Positions 1 to 8,393 of a stretch of 64,000 nucleotides of DNA are shown here, piece after piece. Within the stretch, counting starts at the first letter, position 1; the number at the start of each line of letters is the position of its first letter. Both the position numbers and the translations under genes were made by a program. The DNA is taken from positions 1-64,000 of the forward strand of contig JAEUKK010000033.1 of NCBI GenBank assembly GCA_016792625.1, in the 5' to 3' direction. Origin of the DNA: Deltaproteobacteria bacterium. Lineage in GTDB: Bacteria > Myxococcota_A > UBA796 > UBA2385. The notes under the pieces are model-generated. The model was given only the letters and a program-made list of their open reading frames with translations. It ran no database searches and was not told the DNA's origin.

Positions 1-1877
1 CTGGTCGGAGGCCCGAAGCCCGCGCCTGGGCTGGTGGCTGGGCCGGTGGGCAGACTGCCCGGGCTGGTGCGCGGCGCCGGGCTCTGCGCCCCGTGGCCGC
101 CGGCCGCGGCGAGGGGGCCCGCGCGGTCGGGCTGGATGGGCGGGGTGGGCCCGGGGCGCCCTGCGCCGGTCGGAGGGCTGAGGGCGGGCGCCGCTCCTGC
201 AGCCGGAGGGTGCGGCGGCGGCGCGACCCGGCCGCCGACCATCGGGGTCGGCGGGTGCGCGGGGGCCTGCGGGGAGCGGGCCGCCCCGGTGTCGAGGTCA
301 AAGGGCCGCGAGGGGCGCGCGCTGCTCGGGGGATCGAAGCGCAGCTGCTGGGTCGCGAGCTCATCGGGGCGCGGTGGCAGCGCGCCCGTGTGGGGCACCG
401 GCGCGGGGGGCGCTGGCGGCGGGGGCGCGGGCGGCGGCGCGGTCGGCGGGATGGGGCTGGGCAGCTCGGCGGCGATCGCCGAGGGCCGCGGGTCGGCCGG
501 CCGGCTCAGCGGCCGGGGCGGCGTGGGGCCCCGTCGCCCGGGCTCGGTGGCCTGGCTGTGCTCGTCGCGCTCGATGGGCAGCGGCGTCGGCGCAGGCGCC
601 TGACGGGGCGGGACGTAGCCGGGGGCGGCCCGCACATGGAACTGGCCGTCGACGGTCTGCGGCTCTTCTTGGGCGTCGCGGATGCGGAAGGCCACCCGCA
701 CCCGGTAGGCCCCCGGCGCAAGGGCGGTGACCCGGAAGCCGAAGCGGAAGCGCCCGCTGGGGTGCCGGTCGACGGTGTAGCTGCAGTCGGCGTTGCGCAG
801 GCGCTCGTCGCGGTCGGCGTCGAAAAGCGCGATGCCGCAGCTGATCTCGTCGTGCGACTCGACGCCCGGCGTGCAGGCCACGCTGACCGAGAAGGTGGCG
901 GTGTCTTCGGTGCTAAAGGCCTCGGTGCCCGGCTTGAGGTCGAGGTTGAAGCGGCCGACCTGCGCGATGCCTGGGCGGATGAGGGCGTGCACGTCCTCGA
1001 GGCGCTTGCGCATATCGTCGAGGCCCTTGAACCGGAAGGGCGGCGAGGGGCTGGTCTCGCGGCTGAGCGCACGCGAGAGCACCGCCGAGAGGCGCTCGGC
1101 CATGCGCGTGTGAAAGCGCGGGTTGCTCGGCTCTTTTTTCAGGCGGTTGATCAGCCGGTCGCGCAGGGTGACCAAGCGCTGCTTGTCGATGCCGTCGACC
1201 GGCAGGTCGGGGAAGCGCTCGGTGCCCGTGCCCAACGCGAGCACCATCAGCATGCCCACGCTGTAGGTGTCGGCCGGCACGCTCAGCGGCAAGGGGCTGC
1301 GGGTGGGCTCGCGGACCTCGGGCGCGGCGAAGGTGCTGTCGCCGCCGATGACCGCGCGAAGCTCGGCTTGGTAGCGGCGGAAGTGCGGGGTCACCACGTC
1401 GGCCAGCAGGACCTCGCCGCCGTCGGTGATGAGCACGTTGCCCGGCTTGAGGTTGCCGTGCACCTGGGTGTGCACCGACAGCTCTTGCAGCCGGGCGAGC
1501 ACGTTGAGGCCGATGTTCAGGATCTCTTCGGTGCTCAGGCTCTGGCCGGTGCGGCGCTCGAAGCTCTGGCCCTTCTTGGGCATGAGCAGGGCGGGGCGGC
1601 CGTCGGGCAGCACGAAGCGGTCGAGCACGGGGACCGTGCCGGGCAGCTTGCCCTCGGCTTGCCAGCGGGCCTGCTCGATGAGGATGTCGCGGCAGGCGGT
1701 GGCCAGCGCCTCGTCACCGCCCAGGTCGGCGGCGGAGTAGGGCACCTTGATGACCGCCTCGTCGGAGGCGTGCTCGCCCCGGACGGTGTAGCTGCGGCCC
1801 CAGGTCCCACGGCCGAGGAGCTGCCCGATCTGCCAGGTCTTGCCGTGGCCGTCCCGGACGGCGTCGCCGGTCTTCAT
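1..1877 (-). CDS. Protein-kinase-like protein, probable pseudokinase (3' end outside window)
   Basis: The reading frame starts at ATG 1877 and stays open to the window edge, so about 625 residues are visible and the C-terminus is missing. The N-terminal 260 residues follow a Hanks-type kinase: a glycine loop LGRGTWGRSY at 21-30, the ATP lysine in AVIK (K44), an APE at 185-187 and the Asp-x-Tyr-Ser-x-Gly element near 203. The catalytic loop reads HGNLKPGN (140-147), so the catalytic Asp of HRD is Asn142, and DFG reads DVV at 160-162. Family knowledge says this should abolish or severely reduce phosphotransfer. Residues about 310-425 look like a beta-sandwich domain with several Cys; beyond that the chain is Pro/Ala/Arg-rich and probably disordered. 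It diverges from the GH3 gene across a 285-bp gap. A role as a binding or scaffold protein is inference. Confidence 0.8.
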   Translation of the reverse strand, partial: MKTGDAVRDGHGKTWQIGQLLGRGTWGRSYTVRGEHASDEAVIKVPYSAADLGGDEALATACRDILIEQARWQAEGKLPGTVPVLDRFVLPDGRPALLMPKKGQSFERRTGQSLSTEEILNIGLNVLARLQELSVHTQVHGNLKPGNVLITDGGEVLLADVVTPHFRRYQAELRAVIGGDSTFAAPEVREPTRSPLPLSVPADTYSVGMLMVLALGTGTERFPDLPVDGIDKQRLVTLRDRLINRLKKEPSNPRFHTRMAERLSAVLSRALSRETSPSPPFRFKGLDDMRKRLEDVHALIRPGIAQVGRFNLDLKPGTEAFSTEDTATFSVSVACTPGVESHDEISCGIALFDADRDERLRNADCSYTVDRHPSGRFRFGFRVTALAPGAYRVRVAFRIRDAQEEPQTVDGQFHVRAAPGYVPPRQAPAPTPLPIERDEHSQATEPGRRGPTPPRPLSRPADPRPSAIAAELPSPIPPTAPPPAPPPPAPPAPVPHTGALPPRPDELATQQLRFDPPSSARPSRPFDLDTGAARSPQAPAHPPTPMVGGRVAPPPHPPAAGAAPALSPPTGAGRPGPTPPIQPDRAGPLAAAGGHGAQSPAPRTSPGSLPTGPATSPGAGFGPPT

Positions 1878-2162
1878 GGGGCGCTCTCGGCTCGGAAGGG
1901 GGGCGGAGGGGAGGGGTGCCGCCGCGCCGGCCGCGGCGGACATGCCTGCGCGGACCTCGCGCGCCGATGGAGCGTCGGCCGCGGACTGGCGGGCGCGTAT
2001 CCCGTCGACGGCCGCCCCGGAGCCCACCCGGCGCGTGCACCGGCAACAATTCGCGCGGGACGCCCACAAGCAGCGGGTCTCCGCGGTGGGCGGGCGCGGC
2101 GGCGGGCCGTGGAGTAGCGTGGGGCGCCCCGGCCCCAGCGGCGCGCGGGGACGGGAGGGCAG

Positions 2163-3818
2163 ATGGCGGCAGCCGGTGGCGCGGGCTTCGACCCAGGGCT
2201 GGGCCCAGAGGGCAACGGCCCCTACCGGCTGCTGCGCGCCGGCCGCGAGCGCCTCATCCGGCGCTACCTCGCCGCGCTCGACGACCCGCGTGGCGCCCAA
2301 GAGCAGCGCCTCTCCGCTGTTTTGGCGGCGACCCGCGGCTCCCGCTTCGGCGAGGCCCACGGCTTGGCCCGCGTCCGCACGCTCGACGACCTGCGCCGGG
2401 CGGTGCCCGTCCGCACCCATGAGCAGCTCCGGCCCTGGCTCGACCGGGTCTCCGTTGGTGAAGATGGCGTGCTGACCACCGATCCCGTCCGCCAGCTCCT
2501 CGAGACCAGCGGCACCACCGGCCGACCCAAACACCTGCCGGTCACCGACCCGTGGGCGGCGTCGATCGCCGAGGCCCAGTCCCTGTGGGTGCTGGCGATG
2601 GTGCGCGACCACGAGGCAGCGGCCCGGGGGCGTGCGCTCACCGTCGTGTCCCCGGCGGCGCACAGCCGCAGCCCGGGCGGCCTGCCCATCGGCAGCAACA
2701 CCGGCCGCATGCACCTCGCCCAGCCCTGGTATGTGCGCGCCCGCTACCCGGTGCCCTACCGGGTCTTTTGTATGAGCCCAGCGCCGCTTCGGCAGTACGC
2801 CCTGCTGCGTTTTGCGCTCGAGGCCCAGGTCACCTCGCTGACCACGGCGAACCCGAGCACGGTGCTGCTGCTCGCCCGCCGCCTGGTCGAGTGGCGCGAA
2901 GAGCTCAGCGCCGACCTCGCCGATGGCACGCTGCGGCGGGGCCCGGCCGCCGCGCTCAGCTGGCGGGAGCGCGCGCCCCTCGAGCTGCGCCTGCGCAAGC
3001 GCCCGGTGCCCACCGACTGGCGCCCCGCCAAGCTCTGGCCGCTCTCGGTGGTCAACTGCTGGAAGGGCGGCCCGGCGGCCTACTTTTGTGAGCGCCTGCC
3101 TGAGGCGCTGGGCGCCGAGCTCCCGGTGCGCGAGGTCGGGATCACCGCCAGCGAGGGCTACTTCGCCGTGCCGCTCGGCTTGGACTGGGGCGGCGGCGCC
3201 CTGTGGACCATCGGCCACGTGCTCGAGTTCATCGGAGAGGACGAGCAGCCCCGCTGGGCCTGGGAGCTCGAGGTCGGGGAGCGCGTGCGGCTCGTGATCT
3301 CCACCGAGGCGGGCCTGCTGCGCTACGACCTCCAAGACACGCTCGAGGTCATTGGGCGGGCCAAGAACACCCCAGTGGTGCGCTTTGTCGGCAAGTCTGG
3401 CCGCTACCTCAACGCGACGGGCGAGAAGGTCACCGAGGGCCAGGTGAGCGAGGCCATGCGGAGGGTCGCGCGCACGCTCGGGGTGCGGCCCGATGGCTTC
3501 ACCGCGCGGCTCTGCTGGGGAGAGGTGCCCTCGATCGAGCTGGCGGTGGAGGGGGAGGGGCTGCCCCTCGCTGGCGCCCTGGCCGCGGCCTTCGACCAAG
3601 CACTGCGCGAGGTCAACGTGGAGTACGATGATAAGCGCGGCTCGGACCGGCTGGGCCTGCCCAGCGTGCGGGCGCTGGCCGCGGGCAGCTACGCGGCTTG
3701 GCGCGCCCGCCGGGTCGAAGAGGGCGCCCCCGAAGGGCAGGTGAAGGACCCCTTGATCGCCGTGGATGAGGCGGAGTGGGCCCGCGTGGTCCAGGCCCTG
3801 CCGGGCGGCCGCCGATGA
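2163..3818 (+). CDS. GH3-family acyl-adenylate-forming protein
   Basis: This 551-residue protein belongs to the GH3 auxin-responsive promoter family, a branch of the adenylate-forming ligases that in plants conjugates amino acids to acyl acids. The P-loop-like SGTTGRPKHLPVT lies near residue 120, and the later segments around ITASEGYFAVPL and the C-terminal cap are in the order expected for full-length members. The ATG at 2163 follows a GGGAGGG ribosome site. Its stop codon overlaps the start of the next gene by ATGA, so it is coupled to a membrane glycosyltransferase. The bacterial substrate is unknown; the neighbour suggests an acyl or polar group placed on a lipid or pigment, which is inference. 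Confidence 0.85.
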   Translation: MAAAGGAGFDPGLGPEGNGPYRLLRAGRERLIRRYLAALDDPRGAQEQRLSAVLAATRGSRFGEAHGLARVRTLDDLRRAVPVRTHEQLRPWLDRVSVGEDGVLTTDPVRQLLETSGTTGRPKHLPVTDPWAASIAEAQSLWVLAMVRDHEAAARGRALTVVSPAAHSRSPGGLPIGSNTGRMHLAQPWYVRARYPVPYRVFCMSPAPLRQYALLRFALEAQVTSLTTANPSTVLLLARRLVEWREELSADLADGTLRRGPAAALSWRERAPLELRLRKRPVPTDWRPAKLWPLSVVNCWKGGPAAYFCERLPEALGAELPVREVGITASEGYFAVPLGLDWGGGALWTIGHVLEFIGEDEQPRWAWELEVGERVRLVISTEAGLLRYDLQDTLEVIGRAKNTPVVRFVGKSGRYLNATGEKVTEGQVSEAMRRVARTLGVRPDGFTARLCWGEVPSIELAVEGEGLPLAGALAAAFDQALREVNVEYDDKRGSDRLGLPSVRALAAGSYAAWRARRVEEGAPEGQVKDPLIAVDEAEWARVVQALPGGRR

Positions 3819-4984
3819 GCGCCGCCCTGTGGATCGGGCCCGCGCTCATCTCGCTGTTTTGGGCCGCTTCGCTGCTGCGGGCCACGCGCGAGCGGCGCGA
3901 GACGCCCTACCGGGTGGGGCTCGGCGACCCCCCGGGTCAGGGGCGGGTCGCCCTGCTCATCCCCGCCCGCGATGAGCAGGCCAACATCGAGGCCTGCGTG
4001 CGCGCCGCCCGGGCCGCGCTCGGGCCCGGCCCGGCCATCTGGGCCCTCGACGACGCGAGCCGCGACCAGACCGGGGCCATCCTCGGGCGTCTCGCCGCTG
4101 AAGATCCTGACCTGCACGTCATCACCGGCGACGGTTCCCCGCTCCCGGCGGGCTGGAAGGGCAAGCCCTGGGCTTGCCAGCGCCTCGGGCGCGCGGCCCT
4201 GGCCCAGGATCCGGCCCTCGACTTCCTCCTGTTCATCGACGCCGACGTACGCTTGGCGCCGGGCGCGGTGGCCCCGGTGGTCGGCTACGCCGAGCGCAAC
4301 GGCCTCGCCCTGCTCTCGGGTTTTGGCCTGCTCGAGCTGCGCGGCTTTTGGGAGAACGTGCTGCAGCCGGCCGTCGCCGGGCTCATCCTCGGCGCGAACA
4401 AGCTCGAGCACACCAATGACCCCGCCCAGCGCCGGGGCGCGCCGATCGCCAACGGGCAGCTGCTGCTCTTCTCGGCGGCGGCCTACCAGCGGCACGGCGG
4501 GCATGAGCTGGTCAAAGACAACGTGCTGGACGATGTTGGCATGGCCACGGCCCTGACCGCCCGCGGCGAGGCCTACCACGTCGTGTTCATGACCTCGATC
4601 TTCAGCTGCCGCATGTACACGAGCTTCTCGGAGATCTGGGAGGGCTGGAGCAAAAACCTCTTCGCCGGCTTCTCCTACTCGTGGCCCAAGCTGCTCGGCG
4701 TGGTCGGCTTCATCGTCATCTTCGTGCTCCTCCCCTGGTTCTGCCTGCTCGGCGCGCCGGTCCTACCCCTGTCGGTGGGGGTCTGGGCCTTGCTCACGGT
4801 CGGCCTCCAGCTCGGCCTGCGCCTCTACCTCGACGGGGTCTTCGCCCAGGACCGCCGCTACGCCCCGACCGTGGCGTTGGGCTGGGGCCTGCTCGCCCTC
4901 CTCTTGCTCAACTCTGCGGTGCAAACGACGCGGGGCACGACGACCTGGAAGGGCCGACCGCTCGGCCCAGCCCCGCGGGCCTGA
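3815..4984 (+). CDS. Membrane-anchored family 2 glycosyltransferase (HpnB/CrtQ-like)
   Basis: 389 residues starting at the ATG that overlaps the GH3 stop (ATGA). One N-terminal membrane segment is followed by a GT-A domain: LLIPARDEQANIEAC, the first acidic pair in LDDASRDQT, the Trp-rich GWKGKPWAC loop and the metal-binding IDADVRL. A conserved WEGWSKNLFAGF segment precedes three C-terminal membrane helices. This order is typical of the glycosyltransferases associated with hopanoid (HpnB) or carotenoid glycosylation (CrtQ). No hopanoid or carotenoid genes are in the window, so the acceptor is unknown. Coupling to the GH3 enzyme suggests the two modify the same product. Confidence 0.8.
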   Translation: MSAALWIGPALISLFWAASLLRATRERRETPYRVGLGDPPGQGRVALLIPARDEQANIEACVRAARAALGPGPAIWALDDASRDQTGAILGRLAAEDPDLHVITGDGSPLPAGWKGKPWACQRLGRAALAQDPALDFLLFIDADVRLAPGAVAPVVGYAERNGLALLSGFGLLELRGFWENVLQPAVAGLILGANKLEHTNDPAQRRGAPIANGQLLLFSAAAYQRHGGHELVKDNVLDDVGMATALTARGEAYHVVFMTSIFSCRMYTSFSEIWEGWSKNLFAGFSYSWPKLLGVVGFIVIFVLLPWFCLLGAPVLPLSVGVWALLTVGLQLGLRLYLDGVFAQDRRYAPTVALGWGLLALLLLNSAVQTTRGTTTWKGRPLGPAPRA

Positions 4985-4986
4985 GC

Positions 4987-5490
4987 GTGGAGGGAGGGGC
5001 TGCGGCCGCGGTGCGCGCCGCGCTTCGACGGCATCGGGACCAAGGCCAGATGGTCGATCTGGTGGAGGCGTACCGGGGCGCGGCCGCGATGCGCGCCGCC
5101 TGGACGGGGGAGGAGGCGCCTCCCGACGCCGAGCGAGAGGCGGTCGCCGCGGTCGGGGCCCTCGGCTGGCCGGCCCTGCGCGCCTCGGCCGGCGGAGGGG
5201 CCAAGGCGGGCCGCCTGCTCTGTGTGCTCGGCGCCCCCGACGACCCCTTGCGCGCAGCCCTCCACGCGGCGGCGCTCCCCCTCTTAGACGATGAGGACAG
5301 CGTGCTGGTGCTTGATCCAGAGGCGCTCCCCCCGGAGCTGCCCCCGCCGGAGCTGCTCGTCGCGGGCGCCCGTCGCGGCCCGGCCCGGGCCTTGCTCTGC
5401 GCCGACGGCGCCTGCAGCTTGCCGTTGCGCAGCCCTGAGGCCCTGGTCCGCGCGCTCCGGCGCCTGCCGAAGGGGCCAGCGCTGGGCTAG
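4987..5490 (+). CDS. Uncharacterised protein resembling the C-terminus of YyaL/DUF255 proteins
   Basis: About 167 residues from GTG 4987, two bases after the glycosyltransferase stop; an in-frame ATG at 5050 is an alternative start. The first half is Ala-rich and helical. The last 90 residues, with ALHAAALPLLDDEDSVLVL and the ending ALLCADGACSLPLRSPEAL, resemble the C-terminal tail of YyaL (thioredoxin domain plus glycoside-hydrolase-like) proteins, which end in a Cys-x4-Cys-x-x-Pro segment. The thioredoxin and catalytic parts are absent here, so this is either a small stand-alone relative or a remnant. The similarity is recalled by eye and is only suggestive. Confidence 0.55.
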   Translation: MEGGAAAAVRAALRRHRDQGQMVDLVEAYRGAAAMRAAWTGEEAPPDAEREAVAAVGALGWPALRASAGGGAKAGRLLCVLGAPDDPLRAALHAAALPLLDDEDSVLVLDPEALPPELPPPELLVAGARRGPARALLCADGACSLPLRSPEALVRALRRLPKGPALG

Positions 5491-5532
5491 GGCGTGGAGC
5501 GCCTGGGCCGCCGCCCGCGCCGGAGGCCCGCC

Positions 5533-5811
5533 GTGTCGATGCTCACCCGTGTGCTCTCGCGGCTGGTGCGCCGCTCGCTGACCCGCGCGATGGACAAGCT
5601 GGGCGGCAAGGTGGTGAGCGGCATGGCCGACACCTCGGCCGACGCGCCGAGCGCCGGCTACGCGCCGAAGCGTGACCGCTACGCCCAGCTGCTCGCCGAA
5701 GAAGAGGCCGCGCGCGCCGCCAAGGCCGCCGCCCGCGCCGCCGGGCCCGAGGCGGCGCATGACCATGGTCATGACCACGGGCATGACCACGGGCACGACC
5801 ACGGTCGGTGA
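5533..5811 (+). CDS. Small basic protein with His-rich metal-binding-type tail
   Basis: About 92 residues. The GTG at 5533 is chosen because GGAGG at 5522-5526 sits six bases upstream; ATG 5539 and GTG 5494 are in-frame alternatives. The N-terminus is Arg/Leu-rich (LTRVLSRLVRRSLTRAMDK), the middle is an Ala/Lys/Glu helix, and the protein ends in DHGH units repeated four times. Such His/Asp tails bind Ni, Co, Zn or Cu in metallochaperones. It follows the preceding gene by about 40 bp in the same direction. Function unknown; metal buffering is inference. Confidence 0.6.
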   Translation: MSMLTRVLSRLVRRSLTRAMDKLGGKVVSGMADTSADAPSAGYAPKRDRYAQLLAEEEAARAAKAAARAAGPEAAHDHGHDHGHDHGHDHGR

Positions 5812-5823
5812 AGGGCGGGGCGC

Positions 5824-6834
5824 TCAGTCCCCGCGCAGGTCGGACGAGGCCTTCTCCCAGGTCTTGTTGTCTTTGAGCAGCCCGAGCACCTCGCGGGTCA
5901 GGTCGGGCCCCGCGCAGCCGCCGAGCGCCGGCCCGCTGGGGCAGATGCCGACCGCCGGCGCGCCCTTGGTCTTCTCGATGCTGACCTTCAGCGCGGCCTT
6001 GAGCGCGCGGCCGTCGCCGGCCAGGGCCTGGTCGTAGGCCGCCCGGTGCTTTTGGGCCTCGGCCAGCGCGGCGGCGTCGCCCGCGGCGATGCGGGCCTCG
6101 AGTGGGGCGAGCTGCTGCTCCAAAACGGCCTGCCTGAGCTTGATCCGCTCGGGGATCAGCGCCTCGGCCGCCGCGCCGAGGTTGATCCAGCCGGTCGCAC
6201 CGGTCAGGGGGATGATCGGCCAGCTGCGGCTCGGGCTGCTGACCTCGGGCCAGGGCAAGGCGTTGAGCTCGGTGATCTTGGCCTTCAGCACGGGGTCATT
6301 GTCGATGGCCGCCGCGAGATCGGCGCTCAGATCGACGCCCGGGCAGGGCGGCTTGCCCGAGCCGGGCATGCCGATCGGGCGGGGTGGCGCCTCGCAGGCC
6401 TTGAGCGCCCGACCCTTGGCGACGGTGGCCGCGGCGCGGTCGACCGCCGCCCCGAAGGTCTGGGCGTAGTCATCTTGGAGCAGGTCGAGGTGGCGCTGCA
6501 GCCGCATGCCCTCGCCGGTGGCTTGGCGGCGGGTGTCGAGCGTCCAGGCGCGCAGCTCGGCGCTGGCCTCGTCGCCGAGCAGGGCCACGGCGAGGTCCAG
6601 GCGGCGCAGCCCGGCCCCGGTCTTGTCGAGCTGCTTGTTGCGGGCCTCGAAGGCGGGCCCGCTGAGCTCGGCGGCCGAGCGGAAGACCGCGCTCTTCTGG
6701 GCCACGCTGTCGGGCAGGTAATAGGCAGGCTCGGCGGCCGATGCGGCGGTCGTGCTGAAGATGCTGAAGATGGCGCACAGCGCGCCGATCTGGACGATGG
6801 GGCGCAGGGGCCGAGGGGGGAGCGGGCTGGGCAT
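5824..6834 (-). CDS. Secreted protein of unknown function
   Basis: 336 residues with a clear signal peptide: basic start, hydrophobic IVQIGALCAIFSIFSTTA and likely cleavage after ASA near residue 33. The mature part is rich in Ala, Leu and charged residues and mostly helical, with Cys pairs near the middle (KACEAPP, KPPCPGVDL) and end (GICPSGPALGGCAGPD) that could form disulfides. No family recognised. It converges with the His-tail gene 12 bp away, and the start is preceded by GGAGGCCCCC. It is divergent from holB across 83 bp. Confidence 0.75.
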   Translation of the reverse strand: MPSPLPPRPLRPIVQIGALCAIFSIFSTTAASAAEPAYYLPDSVAQKSAVFRSAAELSGPAFEARNKQLDKTGAGLRRLDLAVALLGDEASAELRAWTLDTRRQATGEGMRLQRHLDLLQDDYAQTFGAAVDRAAATVAKGRALKACEAPPRPIGMPGSGKPPCPGVDLSADLAAAIDNDPVLKAKITELNALPWPEVSSPSRSWPIIPLTGATGWINLGAAAEALIPERIKLRQAVLEQQLAPLEARIAAGDAAALAEAQKHRAAYDQALAGDGRALKAALKVSIEKTKGAPAVGICPSGPALGGCAGPDLTREVLGLLKDNKTWEKASSDLRGD

Positions 6835-6917
6835 GGGGGCCTCCGGCGGCCGAGCCTACCCGCGGCGGGCGCCCGGCGATAGGCGCGGCCCGCGGGTGCG
6901 CCCGCCGAGGAGCCTGC

Positions 6918-8087
6918 ATGAGCGGCGCGGCAGCGTGGGGTGAGGCCAGCCCATCCGTCGACGAGAGCGCCGACTGCGAGGCTGCCTTCGACGAGGCCGG
7001 CCTTTTTGGCGGGCGCTACGCGGTCGAAGAGCCGGGCCCGCTGCCCCCGGTGGTGCCGCCGCCGCTGGGCAACGGGGCGGCGCGGGAGCGGCTCTGCCAG
7101 CAGCTCGACGCCGACCGGCTGCACCCCTGCTTGCTGTTCGTCGGGCCGCAGGGCCTGGGCAAACGCCAGCTCGCCCGCTGGCTGGCCATGCGCCGCAACT
7201 GCGACGAGCCGGGCGCCCCCTGCGGGGCCTGCTGGTCTTGCAGGCAGATCCAGGCGGGCCAGCACCCCGACATCATCGAGCTGGAGCCTGATCCCGAAAA
7301 GGCCGTGCCGATCATCTCGGTGGCCCAAGCCCGCGCGCTGAGCGCCCAGCTCTCGCTGCACCGGGCCCACGCCCGCACCCGCTTCGTGATCATCGACGAG
7401 GCCGACCGCCTCACGGTTGAGGCGGCCAACGCCCTGCTGCTGACCCTCGAAGAGCCGCCCGACGGCACCATGTTCATCTTGGTGAGCGCCCGCCCGGCCG
7501 CCTTGCTCAGCACGGTGCGCTCGCGCTGCCTGCGCGTCCGCCTGGGTCCGGTGCCCAACGGTGAGCTGGAAGCGTGGCTGGCGTCGCGAGAGCTCCCCGA
7601 GGCGGCCTGGTTGGCGGTGATGGCCGAGGGTTGCCCGGGCCGGGCGCTCAGCTTGGCCCAGGGGGGCGCAGAGCGCTGGCGCGAGGTGCGCGACCTGTTC
7701 ATCGGCGAGGTGGCGACCGAGATCTGGCGCTTCTTCGCCCTGGCTGAGCGCCTCGGCAAAGCAGAGAAGGCTGACAAGGCGCGCCTCGCCGGCGATCAGG
7801 CGCTCGCGCTCGACGCGCTAGAGCGGCTGCTGCAAGATGTGCTCGCCCACCACGCCGGCCGACCGCTGCGCTACAACGCCGACCGGGCCGCGCTGGTGGC
7901 GGCCTGGGCGGGCGCGCTGCACGCCGAGGGGGTCGCGGCGCTGGCGAACGAGCTCGACAAGAGCCGCCAAATGTTGGCCGAGCACGTGAACGGTCGGCTC
8001 GTCTTTGACGCGCTGATCGTGCGCATCGCCGCGGAGCTCGGGCCGGCGCGGCGGGCGGGCGCCCCCTTCGCGGCGCCTGCGGGCTGA
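6918..8087 (+). CDS. holB: DNA polymerase III subunit delta'
   Basis: 389 residues. AAA+ clamp-loader ATPase fold: Walker A-like GPQGLGKRQ at about 76-84, then the zinc-module cysteines C95, C102, C105 and C108, the IDEADRL Walker B segment near 160, and the EEPP/SARP/SRC sensor region. Family role: a subunit of the clamp loader that places the beta sliding clamp on primed DNA. An N-terminal extension of about 45 acidic residues precedes the conserved part. No tmk or ricin-type partner lies next to it; it stands alone between a secreted protein gene and a small basic gene. Confidence 0.9.
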   Translation: MSGAAAWGEASPSVDESADCEAAFDEAGLFGGRYAVEEPGPLPPVVPPPLGNGAARERLCQQLDADRLHPCLLFVGPQGLGKRQLARWLAMRRNCDEPGAPCGACWSCRQIQAGQHPDIIELEPDPEKAVPIISVAQARALSAQLSLHRAHARTRFVIIDEADRLTVEAANALLLTLEEPPDGTMFILVSARPAALLSTVRSRCLRVRLGPVPNGELEAWLASRELPEAAWLAVMAEGCPGRALSLAQGGAERWREVRDLFIGEVATEIWRFFALAERLGKAEKADKARLAGDQALALDALERLLQDVLAHHAGRPLRYNADRAALVAAWAGALHAEGVAALANELDKSRQMLAEHVNGRLVFDALIVRIAAELGPARRAGAPFAAPAG

Positions 8088-8121
8088 GGGCCCTGGGGCC
8101 GCGCACGCACCGCATGCCTCA

Positions 8122-8158
8122 TCCAAAACGACGCACGGCCCGCTGCTGCGGGCCGTGT
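8122..8158 (-). terminator. Rho-independent terminator of the small basic gene
   Basis: A perfect 10-bp stem, CACGGCCCGC paired with GCGGGCCGTG (8134-8143 and 8148-8157), closes a TGCT loop. On the minus strand it is followed by CGTCGTTTTGG, giving a short T tract. It lies about 53 bp after the stop of the 60-residue gene on that strand. Confidence 0.7.
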
Positions 8159-8210
8159 GGGCATCGCACCTGCCTCGGAGGAAGCAGCGCGGAGGCCGGC
8201 GGGCGGCCGT

Positions 8211-8393
8211 TCAGGCGAGGACGGGGCCGGTGACCGGGGAGACCTCGCTGGGGGCGTTCTTGTCGGCGTCGGCGGTGTGGACCGGGAACGAGGGGGTGGT
8301 GCCGTAGTTCTGGAGGCGGGCCTTCCGCTTGGCGCCGGCGTTCTTGGCGCGGGTCTTGCGGCGGAAGGTGGTCTCCTGGGTGTTGCTGGCCAT
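8211..8393 (-). CDS. Small basic protein, 60 residues, unknown function
   Basis: Starts at ATG 8393 and encodes 60 residues. The first half is strongly basic (FRRKTRAKNAGAKRKARL), followed by an NYGTTPSFP segment and an acidic/neutral tail. It looks like a nucleic-acid-binding or ribosome-associated peptide; I recall comparable KTRAKxAG/GTTP proteins in related genomes but cannot name the family. The gene has its own strong terminator, so it is probably a monocistronic, highly transcribed unit. A large upstream in-frame extension exists but is implausible because it runs through the promoter region and into the antisense of the next gene. Confidence 0.75.
   Translation of the reverse strand: MASNTQETTFRRKTRAKNAGAKRKARLQNYGTTPSFPVHTADADKNAPSEVSPVTGPVLA

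Noticed and set aside
93..2117. Open frame of 674 codons on the plus strand opposite the first gene
   Set aside because: The minus strand encodes a recognisable kinase fold in the same codon phase; this frame shows no family pattern.
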